NCBI RefSeq assembly: GCF_949628265.1
Contig: NC_088786.1
Coordinates: 43,049,681-43,113,680 of the forward strand
DNA: 64,000 nucleotides
Origin: Cloeon dipterum
Taxonomy: Eukaryota > Arthropoda > Insecta > Ephemeroptera > Baetidae
Reading direction: 5' to 3'
Shown here: piece after piece, positions 43,101 through 57,487 of the stretch
Position numbering within the stretch: position 1 is the first letter of the stretch
Layout: each line of letters starts with the position of its first letter
Notes under the pieces: model-generated
Told to the model about the DNA's origin: nothing
What the model saw: the letters and a program-made list of their open reading frames with translations, nothing else
Databases searched by the model: none
Position numbers and translations under genes: made by a program

Positions 43101-46100
43101 ATTAAATTAATTTATTTTTAAAAATAACTATTTAAAATGAATTTCTCGGGGATTGAACGCGTCTTTACTATTTAATTCACTGCAAGGACAACATTAAATT
43201 AATTTATTTTTAAAAATAACAATTTAAAAAGAATTTCTCAGGGTTTCTACGCTTCTTCACTATTTAATTCACTTCAAGGAAACCATAAAATTAATTTTTT
43301 TAAATACCAATTTAAAATGAATTTCTCGAGGATTCTACGCATCTTGACTATTCAATTCACTTGGAGGAAACCATAAAATTAATTTATATTTAAAAATAAC
43401 AATTTAAAATTATTTTTTCTCGGGGATTCAACGCGTCTTTACTATTTAATTCACTTCAAGGACGATATTAAATTAATTAATTTTTAAAATTAACAATTTA
43501 AAATGAATTTCTCGGGGATTGAACGCGTCTTTACTATTTAATTCACTGCAAGGACGATATTAAATTAATTAATTTTTAAAAATAACAATTTAAAATGAAT
43601 TTCTCGAGGATTCTACGCATCTTGACTATTCAATTCACTTAGAGGAAACCATAAAATTAGTTTATTTTTTAAAATAACAATTTGAAATGAATTTCTCAGG
43701 GTTTCTTCGCGACTTCACTATTAAATTCAGTTAGAGGAAACCAGAAAATTAATTTATTTTTAAAAATAACAATTTAAAATGAATTTCTCAGGGTTTCTAT
43801 GCGTCTTCACTATTTAAATCACTTAAAGGAAAACATAAAATTAATTTATATTTAAAAATAACAATTTAAAAAGAATTTCTCAGGGTTTCTACGCGTCTTC
43901 ACTATTAAATTCACTAAGAGGAAACCATAAAATTAATTTATTTTTTAAAATAACATTTTAAAAAGAATTTCTCAGGGTTTCTAAGCGTCTTCACTATTTA
44001 ATTATTTTCAAGGACGACTGAAAATTAATTTATTTTTAAAAATAACAATTAAAAATGAATTTCTCAGCGTTTCTACGATTCTTCACTATTTAATTCACTT
44101 TAAGAAACCATAAAATTAATATTTTTTAAAATAACAATTTAAAAAGAATTTCTCAGGGTTTCTAAGCGTCTTCACTATTTAATTCCATTCAAGGACGACT
44201 GAAAATTAATTTTTTTTTAAAAATAACAATTTAAAAAGAATTTATCAGGGTTTCTACGCGCCTTCACTATTTAAATCACTTCAAGGACAACATAAAATTA
44301 ATTTATATTTAAAAATGACAATTTAAAATGAATTTCTCAGAGTTTCTACGCGTCTTTACTATTTAATTCACTGCAAGGACGATATTAAATTAATTAATTT
44401 TTAAAAATAACAATTTAAAATGAATTTCTCGAGGATTCTACGCATCTTGACTATTCAATTCACTTAGAGGAAACCATAAAATTAGTTTATTTTTTAAAAT
44501 AACAATTTGAAATGAATTTCTCAGGGTTTCTTCGCGACTTCACTATTAAATTCACTTAGAGGAAACCAGAAAATTAATTTATTTTTAAAAATAACAATTT
44601 AAAATGAATTTCTCAGGGTTTCTACGCGTCTTCACTATTTAAATCACTTCAAGGACGACATAAAATTAATTTATTTTTAAAAATAACAATTTAAAATGAA
44701 TTTCTCAGGGTTTCTAAGCATCTTCACTATTTAATTCACTTCAAGGACGACTGAAAATTAATTTATATTTAAAAATAACAATTTAAAATGAATTTCTCAG
44801 GGTTACTACGCTTCTTCACTATTTAATTCACTTCAAGGAAACCATAAAATTAATTTATTTTTAAAAATAACAATTTAAAATGAATTTCTCGGGGATTCTA
44901 CGCGTCTTCACTATTAAATTCACTTAGAGGAAACCATAAAATTAGTTTATTTTTTAAAATAACAATTTGAAATGAATTTCTCAGGGTTTCTACGAGTCTT
45001 CACTATTAAATTCACTTAGAGGAAACCATAAAATTAGTTTATTTTTTAAAATAACAATTTGAAATGAATTTCTCAGGGTTTCTACGAGTCTTCACTATTA
45101 AATTCACTTAGAGGAAACCATAAAATTAATTTATTTTTAAAAATAACAATTTAAAATTATTTTTTCTCGGGGATTCAACGCGTCTTTACTATTTAATTCA
45201 CTTCAAGGACGACATTAAATTAATTTATTTTTAAAAATAACAATTTAAAATGAATTTCTCGGGGATTGAACGCGTCTTTACTATTTAATTCACTGCAAGG
45301 ACAACATTAAATTAATTTATTTTTAAAAATAACAATTTAAAAAGAATTTCTCAGGGTTTCTAAGCGTCTTCACTATTTAATTCCCTTCAAGGACGACTGA
45401 AAATTAATTTATATTTAAAAATAACAATTTAAAATGAATTTCTCAGGGTTACTACGCTTCTTCACTATTTAATTCACTTCAAGGAAACCATAAAATTAAT
45501 TTATTTTTAAAAATAACAATTTAAAATGAATTTCTCAGGGTTTCTACGCTTCTTCACTATTTAATTCACTTCAAGGAAACCATAAAATTAATTTATTTTT
45601 AAAAATAACAATTTAAAAAGAATTTCTAAGGGTTTCTACGCGTCTTCACTATTAAATTCACTTAGAGGAAACCATAAAATTAGTTTATTTTTTAAAATAA
45701 CAATTTGAAATGAATTTCTCAGGGTTTCTACGAGTCTTCACTATTTAATTCACTTACAGGAAACCATAAAATTAGTTTATTTTTTAAAATAACAATTTGA
45801 AATGAATTTCTCAGGGTTTCTACGAGTCTTCACTATTAAATTCACTTAGAGGAAACCAGAAAATTAATTTATTTTTAAAAATAACAATTTAAAATGAATT
45901 TCTCAGGGTTTCTACGCGTCTTCACTATTTAAATCACTTCAAGGACGACATAAAATTAATTTATATTTAAAAATAACAATTTAAAATGAATTTCTCAGGG
46001 ATTCAATGCGTCTTTACTATTTAATTCCCTTCAAGGACGACTGAAAATTAATTTATTTTAAAAAAAAACAATTTAAAATGAATTTCTCGGGGATTGAACG

Positions 46101-48883
46101 CGTCTTTACTATTTAATTCAATGCAAGGACGACTGAAAATTAATTTATTTTTAAAAATAACAATTTAAAATTAATTTTTCAGGGTTTCAACGCGTCTTCA
46201 CTATTAAATTCACTTAGAGGAAACCATAAAATTATTTTATTTTTAAAAATAACAATTTAAAATTAATTTCTCGGGGATTCAACGCGTCTTCACTAATTAA
46301 ATTCTACGCGTCTTCACTATTTAAATCACTTCAAGGACGTCATAAAATTAATTTATATTTAAAAATAACAATTTAAAATGAATTTCTCGGGGATTCTACG
46401 CGTCTTCACTATTTAATTCCCTTCAAAAACGACTGAAAATTAATTTATATTTAAAAATAACAATTTAAAATGAATTTCTCGAGGATTCTACGCATCTTGA
46501 CTATTCAATTCACTTAGAGGAAACCATAAAATTAGTTTATTTTTTAAAATAACAATTTGAAATGAATTTCTCAGGGTTTCTACGCGACTTCACTATTAAA
46601 TTCACTTAGAGGAAACCATAAAATTAATTTATTTTTAAAAATAACAATTTAAAAAGAATTTCTCAGGGTTTCTAAGCATCTTCACTATTAAATTCCCTTC
46701 AAGGACGACTGAAAATTAATTTATTTTTAAAAATAACAATTTAAAATGAATTTCTCAGGGATTCAATGCGTCTTTACTATTTAATTCACTTCAAGGACGA
46801 CATTAAATTAATTTATTTTTAAAAATAACAATTTAAAATGAATTTCTCAGGTTTTCTACGCGTCTTCACTATTAAATTCACTTAGAGGAAACCAGAAAAT
46901 TAATTAATTTTTAAAAATAACAATTTAAAATGAATTTCTCGAGGATTCTACGCATCTTGACTATTCAATTCACTTAGAGGAAACCATAAAATTAGTTTAT
47001 TTTTTAAAATAACAATTTGAAATGAATTTCTCAGGGTTTCTTCGCGACTTCACTATTAAATTCACTTAGAGGAAACCAGAAAATTAATTTATTTTTAAAA
47101 ATAACAATTTAAAATGAATTTCTCAGGGTTTCTACGCGTCTTCACTATTTAAATCACTTCAAGGACGACATAAAATTAATTTATATTTAAAAATAACAAT
47201 TTAAAATGAATTTCTCAGGGATTCAATGCGTCTTTACTATTTAATTCCCTTCAAGGACGACTGAAAATTAATTTATTTTAAAAAAAAAACAATTTAAAAT
47301 GAATTTCTCGGGGATTGAACGCGTCTTTACTATTTAATTCAATGCAAGGACGACTGAAAATTAATTTATTTTTAAAAATAACAATTTAAAATTAATTTTT
47401 CAGGGTTTCTACGCGTCTTCACTATTAAATTCACTTAGAGGAAACCATAAAATTATTTTATTTTTAAAAATAACAATTTAAAATTAATTTCTCGGGGATT
47501 CAACACGTCTTCACTAATTAAATTCTACGCGTCTTCACTATTTAAATCACTTCAAGGACGTCATAAAATTAATTTATATTTAAAAATAACAATTTAAAAT
47601 GAATTTCTCGGGGATTCTACGCGTCTTCACTATTTAATTCCCTTCAAAAACGACTGAAAATTAATTTATATTTAAAAATAACAATTTAAAATGAATTTCT
47701 CGAGGATTCTACGCATCTTGACTATTCAATTCACTTAGAGGAAACCATAAAATTAGTTTATTTTTTAAAATAACAATTTGAAATGAATTTCTCAGGGTTT
47801 CTACGCGACTTCACTATTAAATTCACTTAGAGGAAACCATAAAATTAATTTATTTTTAAAAATAACAATTTAAAAAGAATTTCTCAGGGTTTCTAAGCAT
47901 CTTCACTATTAAATTCCCTTCAAGGACGACTGAAAATTAATTTATTTTTAAAAATAACAATTAAAAATGAATTTCTCAGGGTTTCTACGCGTCTTTACTA
48001 TTTAATTCACTGCAAGGACGATATTAAATTAATTAATTTTTAAAAATAACAATTTAAAATGAATTTCTCGAGGATTCTACGCATCTTGACTATTTAATTC
48101 CCTTCAAGGACGACTGAAAATTAATTTATATTTAAAAATAACAATTTGAAATGAATTTCTCAGGGTTTCTTCGCGACTTCACTATTAAATTCACTTAGAG
48201 GAAACCAGAAAATTAATTTATTTTTAAAAATAACAATTTAAAATGAATTTCTCAGGGTTTCTACGCGTCTTCACTATTTAAATCACTTCAAGGACGACAT
48301 AAAATTAATTTATATTTAAAAATAACAATTTAAAATGAATTTCTCAGGGATTCAATGCGTCTTTACTATTTAATTCACTTCAAGGACGACATTAAATTAA
48401 TTTATTTTTAAAAATAACAATTTAAAATGAATTTCTCAGGTTTTCTACGCGTCTTCACTATTAAATTCACTTAGAGGAAACCATAAAATTAGTATATTTT
48501 TTAAAATAACAATTTGAAATGAATTTCTCAGGGTTTCTACGAGTCTTCACTATTAAATTCACTTAGAGGAAACCAGAAAATTAATTTATTTTTAAAAATA
48601 ACAATTTAAAATGAATTTCTCAGGGTTTCTACGCTTCTTCACTATTTAATTCACTTCAAGGAAACCATAAAATTAATTTTTTTAAATACCAATTTAAAAT
48701 GAATTTCTCGAGGATTCTACGCATCTTGACTATTCAATTCACTTGGAGGAAACCATAAAATTAATTTATATTTAAAAATAACAATTTAAAATTATTTTTT
48801 CTCGGGGATTCAACGCGTCTTTACTATTTAATTCACTTCAAGGACGATATTAAATTAATTAATTTTTAAAAATAACAATTTAA
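40190..48883 (+). repeat. Higher-order satellite block, copy 1 (~8,694 bp)
   Basis: First copy of the tandem block. Markers AAATGATTTT at 40281, AATAACTATTT at 43123, CAGCGTTTCTACGATT near 44065 and CACTAATTAAATTC at 46291 and 47512 all recur in copy 2. Within it, the stretches around 40.4-41.7 kb and 41.7-43.0 kb are related at an offset of 1,288 bases (14 monomers). Confidence 0.9.
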
Positions 48884-51800
48884 AATGAATTTCTCGGGGA
48901 TTCAACGCGTCTTCACTATTTAAATCACTTCAAGGACGACATAAAATTAATTTATATTTAAAAATAACAATTTAAAATGATTTTCTCGGGGATTCTACGC
49001 GTCTTCACTATTTAATTCCCTTCAAAAACGACTGAAAATTAATTTATATTTAAAAATAACAATTTAAAATGAATTTCTCGAGGATTCTACGCATCTTGAC
49101 TATTCAATTCACTTAGAGGAAACCATAAAATTAGTTTATTTTTTAAAATAACAATTTGAAATGAATTTCTCAGGGTTTCTACGCGACTTCACTATTTAAT
49201 TCCCTTCAAGGACGACTGAAAATTAATTTATTTTTAAAAATAACAATTTAAAAAGAATTTCTCAGGGTTTCTAAGCATCTTCACTATTAAATTCCCTTCA
49301 AGGACGACTGAAAATTAATTTATTTTTAAAAATAACAATTTAAAAAGAATTTCTCAGGGTTTCTAAGCATCTTCACTATTTAATTCACTTCATGGACGAC
49401 ATAAAATTAATTTATATTTAAAAATAACAATTTAAAATGAATTTCTCAGGGTTTCTACGCTTCTTCACTATTTAATTCACTTCAAGGAAACCATAAAATT
49501 AATTTATTTTTAAAAATAACAATTTAAAATGAATTTCTCGGGGATTCTACGCGTCTTCACTATTAAATTCACTTAGAGGAAACCATAAAATTAGTTTATT
49601 TTTTAAAATAACAATTTGAAATGAATTTCTCAGGGTTTCTACGAGTCTTCACTATTAAATTCACTTAGAGGAAACCATAAAATTAGTTTATTTTTTAAAA
49701 TAACAATTTGAAATGAATTTCTCAGGGTTTCTACGAGTCTTCACTATTAAATTCACTTAGAGGAAACCATAAAATTAATTTATTTTTAAAAATAACAATT
49801 TAAAATGAATTTCTCGGGGATTGAACGCGTCTTTACTATTTAATTCACTGCAAGGACAACATTAAATTAATTTATTTTTAAAAATAACAATTTAAAAAGA
49901 ATTTCTCAGGGTTTCTAAGCGTCTTCACTATTTAATTCCCTTCAAGGACGACTGAAAATTAATTTATATTTAAAAATAACAATTTAAAATGAATTTCTCA
50001 GGGTTACTACACTTCTTCACTATTTAATTCACTTCAAGGAAACCATAAAATTAATTTATTTTTAAAAATAACAATTTAAAATGAATTTCTCAGGGTTTCT
50101 ACGCTTCTTCACTATTTAATTCACTTCAAGGAAACCATAAAATTAATTTATTTTTAAAAATAACAATTTAAAAAGAATTTCTAAGGGTTTCTACGCGTCT
50201 TCACTATTAAATTCACTTAGAGGAAACCATAAAATTAGTTTATTTTTTAAAATAACAATTTGAAATGAATTTCTCAGGGTTTCTACGAGTCTTCACTATT
50301 AAATTCACTTACAGGAAACCATAAAATTAGTTTATTTTTTAAAATAACAATTTAAAATGAATTTCTCGAGGATTCTACGCATCTTGACTATTCAATTCAC
50401 TTAGAGGAAACCATAAAATTAGTTTATTTTTTAAAATAACAATTTGAAATGAATTTCTCAGGGTTTCTACGCGACTTCACTATTTAATTCCCTTCAAGGA
50501 CGACTGAAAATTAATTTATTTTTAAAAATAACAATTTAAAAAGAATTTCTCAGGGTTTCTAAGCATCTTCACTATTTAATTCACTTCATGGACGACATAA
50601 AATTAATTTATATTTAAAAATAACAATTTAAAATGAATTTCTCAGGGTTTCTACGCTTCTTCACTATTTAATTCACTTCAAGGAAACCATAAAATTAATT
50701 TATTTTTAAAAATAACAATTTAAAATGAATTTCTCGGGGATTCTACGCGTCTTCACTATTAAATTCACTTAGAGGAAACCATAAAATTAGTTTATTTTTT
50801 AAAATAACAATTTGAAATGAATTTCTCAGGGTTTCTACGAGTCTTCACTATTAAATTCACTTAGAGGAAACCATAAAATTAGTTTATTTTTTAAAATAAC
50901 AATTTGAAATGAATTTCTCAGGGTTTCTACGAGTCTTCACTATTAAATTCACTTAGAGGAAACCATAAAATTAATTTATTTTTAAAAATAACAATTTAAA
51001 ATGAATTTCTCGGGGATTGAACGCGTCTTTACTATTTAATTCACTGCAAGGACAACATTAAATTAATTTATTTTTAAAAATAACAATTTAAAAAGAATTT
51101 CTCAGGGTTTCTAAGCGTCTTCACTATTTAATTCCCTTCAAGGACGACTGAAAATTAATTTATATTTAAAAATAACAATTTAAAATGAATTTCTCAGGGT
51201 TACTACGCTTCTTCACTATTTAATTCACTTCAAGGAAACCATAAAATTAATTTATTTTTAAAAATAACAATTTAAAATGAATTTCTCAGGGTTTCTACGC
51301 TTCTTCACTATTTAATTCACTTCAAGGAAACCATAAAATTAATTTATTTTTAAAAATAACAATTTAAAAAGAATTTCTAAGGGTTTCTACGCGTCTTCAC
51401 TATTAAATTCACTTAGAGGAAACCATAAAATTAGTTTATTTTTTAAAATAACAATTTGAAATGAATTTCTCAGGGTTTCTACGAGTCTTCACTATTAAAT
51501 TCACTTACAGGAAACCATAAAATTAGTTTATTTTTTAAAATAACAATTTGAAATGAATTTCTCAGGGTTTCTACGAGTCTTCACTATTAAATTCACTTAG
51601 AGGAAACCATAAAATTAATTTATTTTTAAAAATAACAATTTAAAATTATTTTTTCTCGGGGATTCAACGCGTCTTTACTATTTAATTCACTTCAAGGACG
51701 ACATTAAATTAATTTATTTTTAAAAATAACTATTTAAAATGAATTTCTCGGGGATTGAACGCGTCTTTACTATTTAATTCACTGCAAGGACAACATTAAA

Positions 51801-54800
51801 TTAATTTATTTTTAAAAATAACAATTTAAAAAGAATTTCTCAGGGTTTCTACGCTTCTTCACTATTTAATTCACTTCAAGGAAACCATAAAATTAATTTT
51901 TTTAAATACCAATTTAAAATGAATTTCTCGAGGATTCTACGCATCTTGACTATTCAATTCACTTGGAGGAAACCATAAAATTAATTTATATTTAAAAATA
52001 ACAATTTAAAATTATTTTTTCTCGGGGATTCAACGCGTCTTTACTATTTAATTCACTTCAAGGACGATATTAAATTAATTAATTTTTAAAATTAACAATT
52101 TAAAATGAATTTCTCGGGGATTGAACGCGTCTTTACTATTTAATTCACTGCAAGGACGATATTAAATTAATTAATTTTTAAAAATAACAATTTAAAATGA
52201 ATTTCTCGAGGATTCTACGCATCTTGACTATTCAATTCACTTAGAGGAAACCATAAAATTAGTTTATTTTTTAAAATAACAATTTGAAATGAATTTCTCA
52301 GGGTTTCTTCGCGACTTCACTATTAAATTCAGTTAGAGGAAACCAGAAAATTAATTTATTTTTAAAAATAACAATTTAAAATGAATTTCTCAGGGTTTCT
52401 ATGCGTCTTCACTATTTAAATCACTTAAAGGAAAACATAAAATTAATTTATATTTAAAAATAACAATTTAAAAAGAATTTCTCAGGGTTTCTACGCGTCT
52501 TCACTATTAAATTCACTAAGAGGAAACCATAAAATTAATTTATTTTTAAAAATAACAATTTAAAATGAATTTCTCAGGGTTTCTATGCGTCTTCACTATT
52601 TAAATCACTTAAAGGAAAACATAAAATTAATTTATATTTAAAAATAACATTTTAAAAAGAATTTCTCAGGGTTTCTAAGCGTCTTCACTATTTAATTATT
52701 TTCAAGGACGACTGAAAATTAATTTATTTTTAAAAATAACAATTAAAAATGAATTTCTCAGCGTTTCTACGATTCTTCACTATTTAATTCACTTTAAGAA
52801 ACCATAAAATTAATATTTTTTAAAATAACAATTTAAAAAGAATTTCTCAGGGTTTCTAAGCGTCTTCACTATTTAATTCCATTCAAGGACGACTGAAAAT
52901 TAATTTTTTTTTAAAAATAACAATTTAAAAAGAATTTATCAGGGTTTCTACGCGCCTTCACTATTTAAATCACTTCAAGGACAACATAAAATTAATTTAT
53001 ATTCAAAAATGACAATTTAAAATGAATTTCTCAGAGTTTCTACGCGTCTTTACTATTTAATTCACTGCAAGGACGATATTAAATTAATTAATTTTTAAAA
53101 ATAACAATTTAAAATGAATTTCTCGAGGATTCTACGCATCTTGACTATTCAATTCACTTAGAGGAAACCATAAAATTAGTTTATTTTTTAAAATAACAAT
53201 TTGAAATGAATTTCTCAGGGTTTCTTCGCGACTTCACTATTAAATTCACTTAGAGGAAACCAGAAAATTAATTTATTTTTAAAAATAACAATTTAAAATG
53301 AATTTCTCAGGGTTTCTACGCGTCTTCACTATTTAAATCACTTCAAGGACGACATAAAATTAATTTATTTTTAAAAATAACAATTTAAAATGAATTTCTC
53401 AGGGTTTCTAAGCATCTTCATTATTTAATTCACTTCAAGGACGACTGAAAATTAATTTATATTTAAAAATAACAATTTAAAATGAATTTCTCAGGGTTAC
53501 TACGCGTCTTCACTATTAAATTCACTTAGAGGAAACCATAAAATTAGTTTATTTTTTAAAATAACAATTTGAAATGAATTTCTCAGGGTTTCTACGAGTC
53601 TTCACTATTAAATTCACTTAGAGGAAACCATAAAATTAGTTTATTTTTTAAAATAACAATTTGAAATGAATTTCTCAGGGTTTCTACGAGTCTTCACTAT
53701 TAAATTCACTTAGAGGAAACCATAAAATTAATTTATTTTTAAAAATAACAATTTAAAATTATTTTTTCTCGGGGATTCAACGCGTCTTTACTATTTAATT
53801 CACTTCAAGGACGACATTAAATTAATTTATTTTTAAAAATAACAATTTAAAATGAATTTCTCGGGGATTGAACGCGTCTTTACTATTTAATTCACTGCAA
53901 GGACAACATTAAATTAATTTATTTTTAAAAATAACAATTTAAAAAGAATTTCTCAGGGTTTCTAAGCGTCTTCACTATTTAATTCCCTTCAAGGACGACT
54001 GAAAATTAATTTATATTTAAAAATAACAATTTAAAATGAATTTCTCAGGGTTACTACGCTTCTTCACTATTTAATTCACTTCAAGGAAACCATAAAATTA
54101 ATTTATTTTTAAAAATAACAATTTAAAATGAATTTCTCAGGGTTTCTACGCTTCTTCACTATTTAATTCACTTCAAGGACGACTGAAAATTAATTTATTT
54201 TTAAAAATAACAATTTAAAAAGAATTTCTAAGGGTTTCTACGCGTCTTCACTATTAAATTCACTTAGAGGAAACCATAAAATTAGTTTATTTTTTAAAAT
54301 AACAATTTGAAATGAATTTCTCAGGGTTTCTACGAGTCTTCACTATTTAATTCACTTACAGGAAACCATAAAATTAGTTTATTTTTTAAAATAACAATTT
54401 GAAATGAATTTCTCAGGGTTTCTACGAGTCTTCACTATTAAATTCACTTAGAGGAAACCAGAAAATTAATTTATTTTTAAAAATAACAATTTAAAATGAA
54501 TTTCTCAGGGTTTCTACGCGTCTTCACTATTTAAATCACTTCAAGGACGACATAAAATTAATTTATATTTAAAAATAACAATTTAAAATGAATTTCTCAG
54601 GGATTCAATGCGTCTTTACTATTTAATTCCCTTCAAGGACGACTGAAAATTAATTTATTTTAAAAAAAAACAATTTAAAATGAATTTCTCGGGGATTGAA
54701 CGCGTCTTTACTATTTAATTCAATGCAAGGACGACTGAAAATTAATTTATTTTTAAAAATAACAATTTAAAATTAATTTTTCAGGGTTTCAACGCGTCTT

Positions 54801-57487
54801 CACTATTAAATTCACTTAGAGGAAACCATAAAATTATTTTATTTTTAAAAATAACAATTTAAAATTAATTTCTCGGGGATTCAACGCGTCTTCACTAATT
54901 AAATTCTACGCGTCTTCACTATTTAAATCACTTCAAGGACGTCATAAAATTAATTTATATTTAAAAATAACAATTTAAAATGAATTTCTCGGGGATTCTA
55001 CGCGTCTTCACTATTTAATTCCCTTCAAAAACGACTGAAAATTAATTTATATTTAAAAATAACAATTTAAAATGAATTTCTCGAGGATTCTACGCATCTT
55101 GACTATTCAATTCACTTAGAGGAAACCATAAAATTAGTTTATTTTTTAAAATAACAATTTGAAATGAATTTCTCAGGGTTTCTACGCGACTTCACTATTA
55201 AATTCACTTAGAGGAAACCATAAAATTAATTTATTTTTAAAAATAACAATTTAAAAAGAATTTCTCAGGGTTTCTAAGCATCTTCACTATTAAATTCCCT
55301 TCAAGGACGACTGAAAATTAATTTATTTTTAAAAATAACAATTTAAAATGAATTTCTCAGGGATTCAATGCGTCTTTACTATTTAATTCACTTCAAGGAC
55401 GACATTAAATTAATTTATTTTTAAAAATAACAATTTAAAATGAATTTCTCAGGTTTTCTACGCGTCTTCACTATTAAATTCACTTAGAGGAAACCAGAAA
55501 ATTAATTAATTTTTAAAAATAACAATTTAAAATGAATTTCTCGAGGATTCTACGCATCTTGACTATTCAATTCACTTAGAGGAAACCATAAAATTAGTTT
55601 ATTTTTTAAAATAACAATTTGAAATGAATTTCTCAGGGTTTCTTCGCGACTTCACTATTAAATTCACTTAGAGGAAACCAGAAAATTAATTTATTTTTAA
55701 AAATAACAATTTAAAATGAATTTCTCAGGGTTTCTACGCGTCTTCACTATTTAAATCACTTCAAGGACGACATAAAATTAATTTATATTTAAAAATAACA
55801 ATTTAAAATGAATTTCTCAGGGATTCAATGCGTCTTTACTATTTAATTCCCTTCAAGGACGACTGAAAATTAATTTATTTTAAAAAAAAAACAATTTAAA
55901 ATGAATTTCTCGGGGATTGAACGCGTCTTTACTATTTAATTCAATGCAAGGACGACTGAAAATTAATTTATTTTTAAAAATAACAATTTAAAATTAATTT
56001 TTCAGGGTTTCTACGCGTCTTCACTATTAAATTCACTTAGAGGAAACCATAAAATTATTTTATTTTTAAAAATAACAATTTAAAATTAATTTCTCGGGGA
56101 TTCAACACGTCTTCACTAATTAAATTCTACGCGTCTTCACTATTTAAATCACTTCAAGGACGTCATAAAATTAATTTATATTTAAAAATAACAATTTAAA
56201 ATGAATTTCTCGGGGATTCTACGCGTCTTCACTATTTAATTCCCTTCAAAAACGACTGAAAATTAATTTATATTTAAAAATAACAATTTAAAATGAATTT
56301 CTCGAGGATTCTACGCATCTTGACTATTCAATTCACTTAGAGGAAACCATAAAATTAGTTTATTTTTTAAAATAACAATTTGAAATGAATTTCTCAGGGT
56401 TTCTACGCGACTTCACTATTAAATTCACTTAGAGGAAACCATAAAATTAATTTATTTTTAAAAATAACAATTTAAAAAGAATTTCTCAGGGTTTCTAAGC
56501 ATCTTCACTATTAAATTCCCTTCAAGGACGACTGAAAATTAATTTATTTTTAAAAATAACAATTAAAAATGAATTTCTCAGGGTTTCTACGCGTCTTTAC
56601 TATTTAATTCACTGCAAGGACGATATTAAATTAATTAATTTTTAAAAATAACAATTTAAAATGAATTTCTCGAGGATTCTACGCATCTTGACTATTTAAT
56701 TCCCTTCAAGGACGACTGAAAATTAATTTATATTTAAAAATAACAATTTGAAATGAATTTCTCAGGGTTTCTTCGCGACTTCACTATTAAATTCACTTAG
56801 AGGAAACCAGAAAATTAATTTATTTTTAAAAATAACAATTTAAAATGAATTTCTCAGGGTTTCTACGCGTCTTCACTATTTAAATCACTTCAAGGACGAC
56901 ATAAAATTAATTTATATTTAAAAATAACAATTTAAAATGAATTTCTCAGGGATTCAATGCGTCTTTACTATTTAATTCACTTCAAGGACGACATTAAATT
57001 AATTTATTTTTAAAAATAACAATTTAAAATGAATTTCTCAGGTTTTCTACGCGTCTTCACTATTAAATTCACTTAGAGGAAACCATAAAATTAGTATATT
57101 TTTTAAAATAACAATTTGAAATGAATTTCTCAGGGTTTCTACGAGTCTTCACTATTAAATTCACTTAGAGGAAACCAGAAAATTAATTTATTTTTAAAAA
57201 TAACAATTTAAAATGAATTTCTCAGGGTTTCTACGCTTCTTCACTATTTAATTCACTTCAAGGAAACCATAAAATTAATTTTTTTAAATACCAATTTAAA
57301 ATGAATTTCTCGAGGATTCTACGCATCTTGACTATTCAATTCACTTGGAGGAAACCATAAAATTAATTTATATTTAAAAATAACAATTTAAAATTATTTT
57401 TTCTCGGGGATTCAACGCGTCTTTACTATTTAATTCACTTCAAGGACGATATTAAATTAATTAATTTTTAAAAATAACAATTTAAAA
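48884..57487 (+). repeat. Higher-order satellite block, copy 2 (~8,602 bp)
   Basis: Second copy. Marker offsets from copy 1 are 8,694 at 48975 and 50365, 8,602 at 51201 and 51725, 8,694 at 52760 and 53498, and 8,602 again at 54052, 54893 and 56114. Each change equals one 92-base monomer, so whole monomers were lost or gained since duplication. Copy 2 ends near 57487, where sequence after CTCGGGGATT diverges. Confidence 0.9.
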
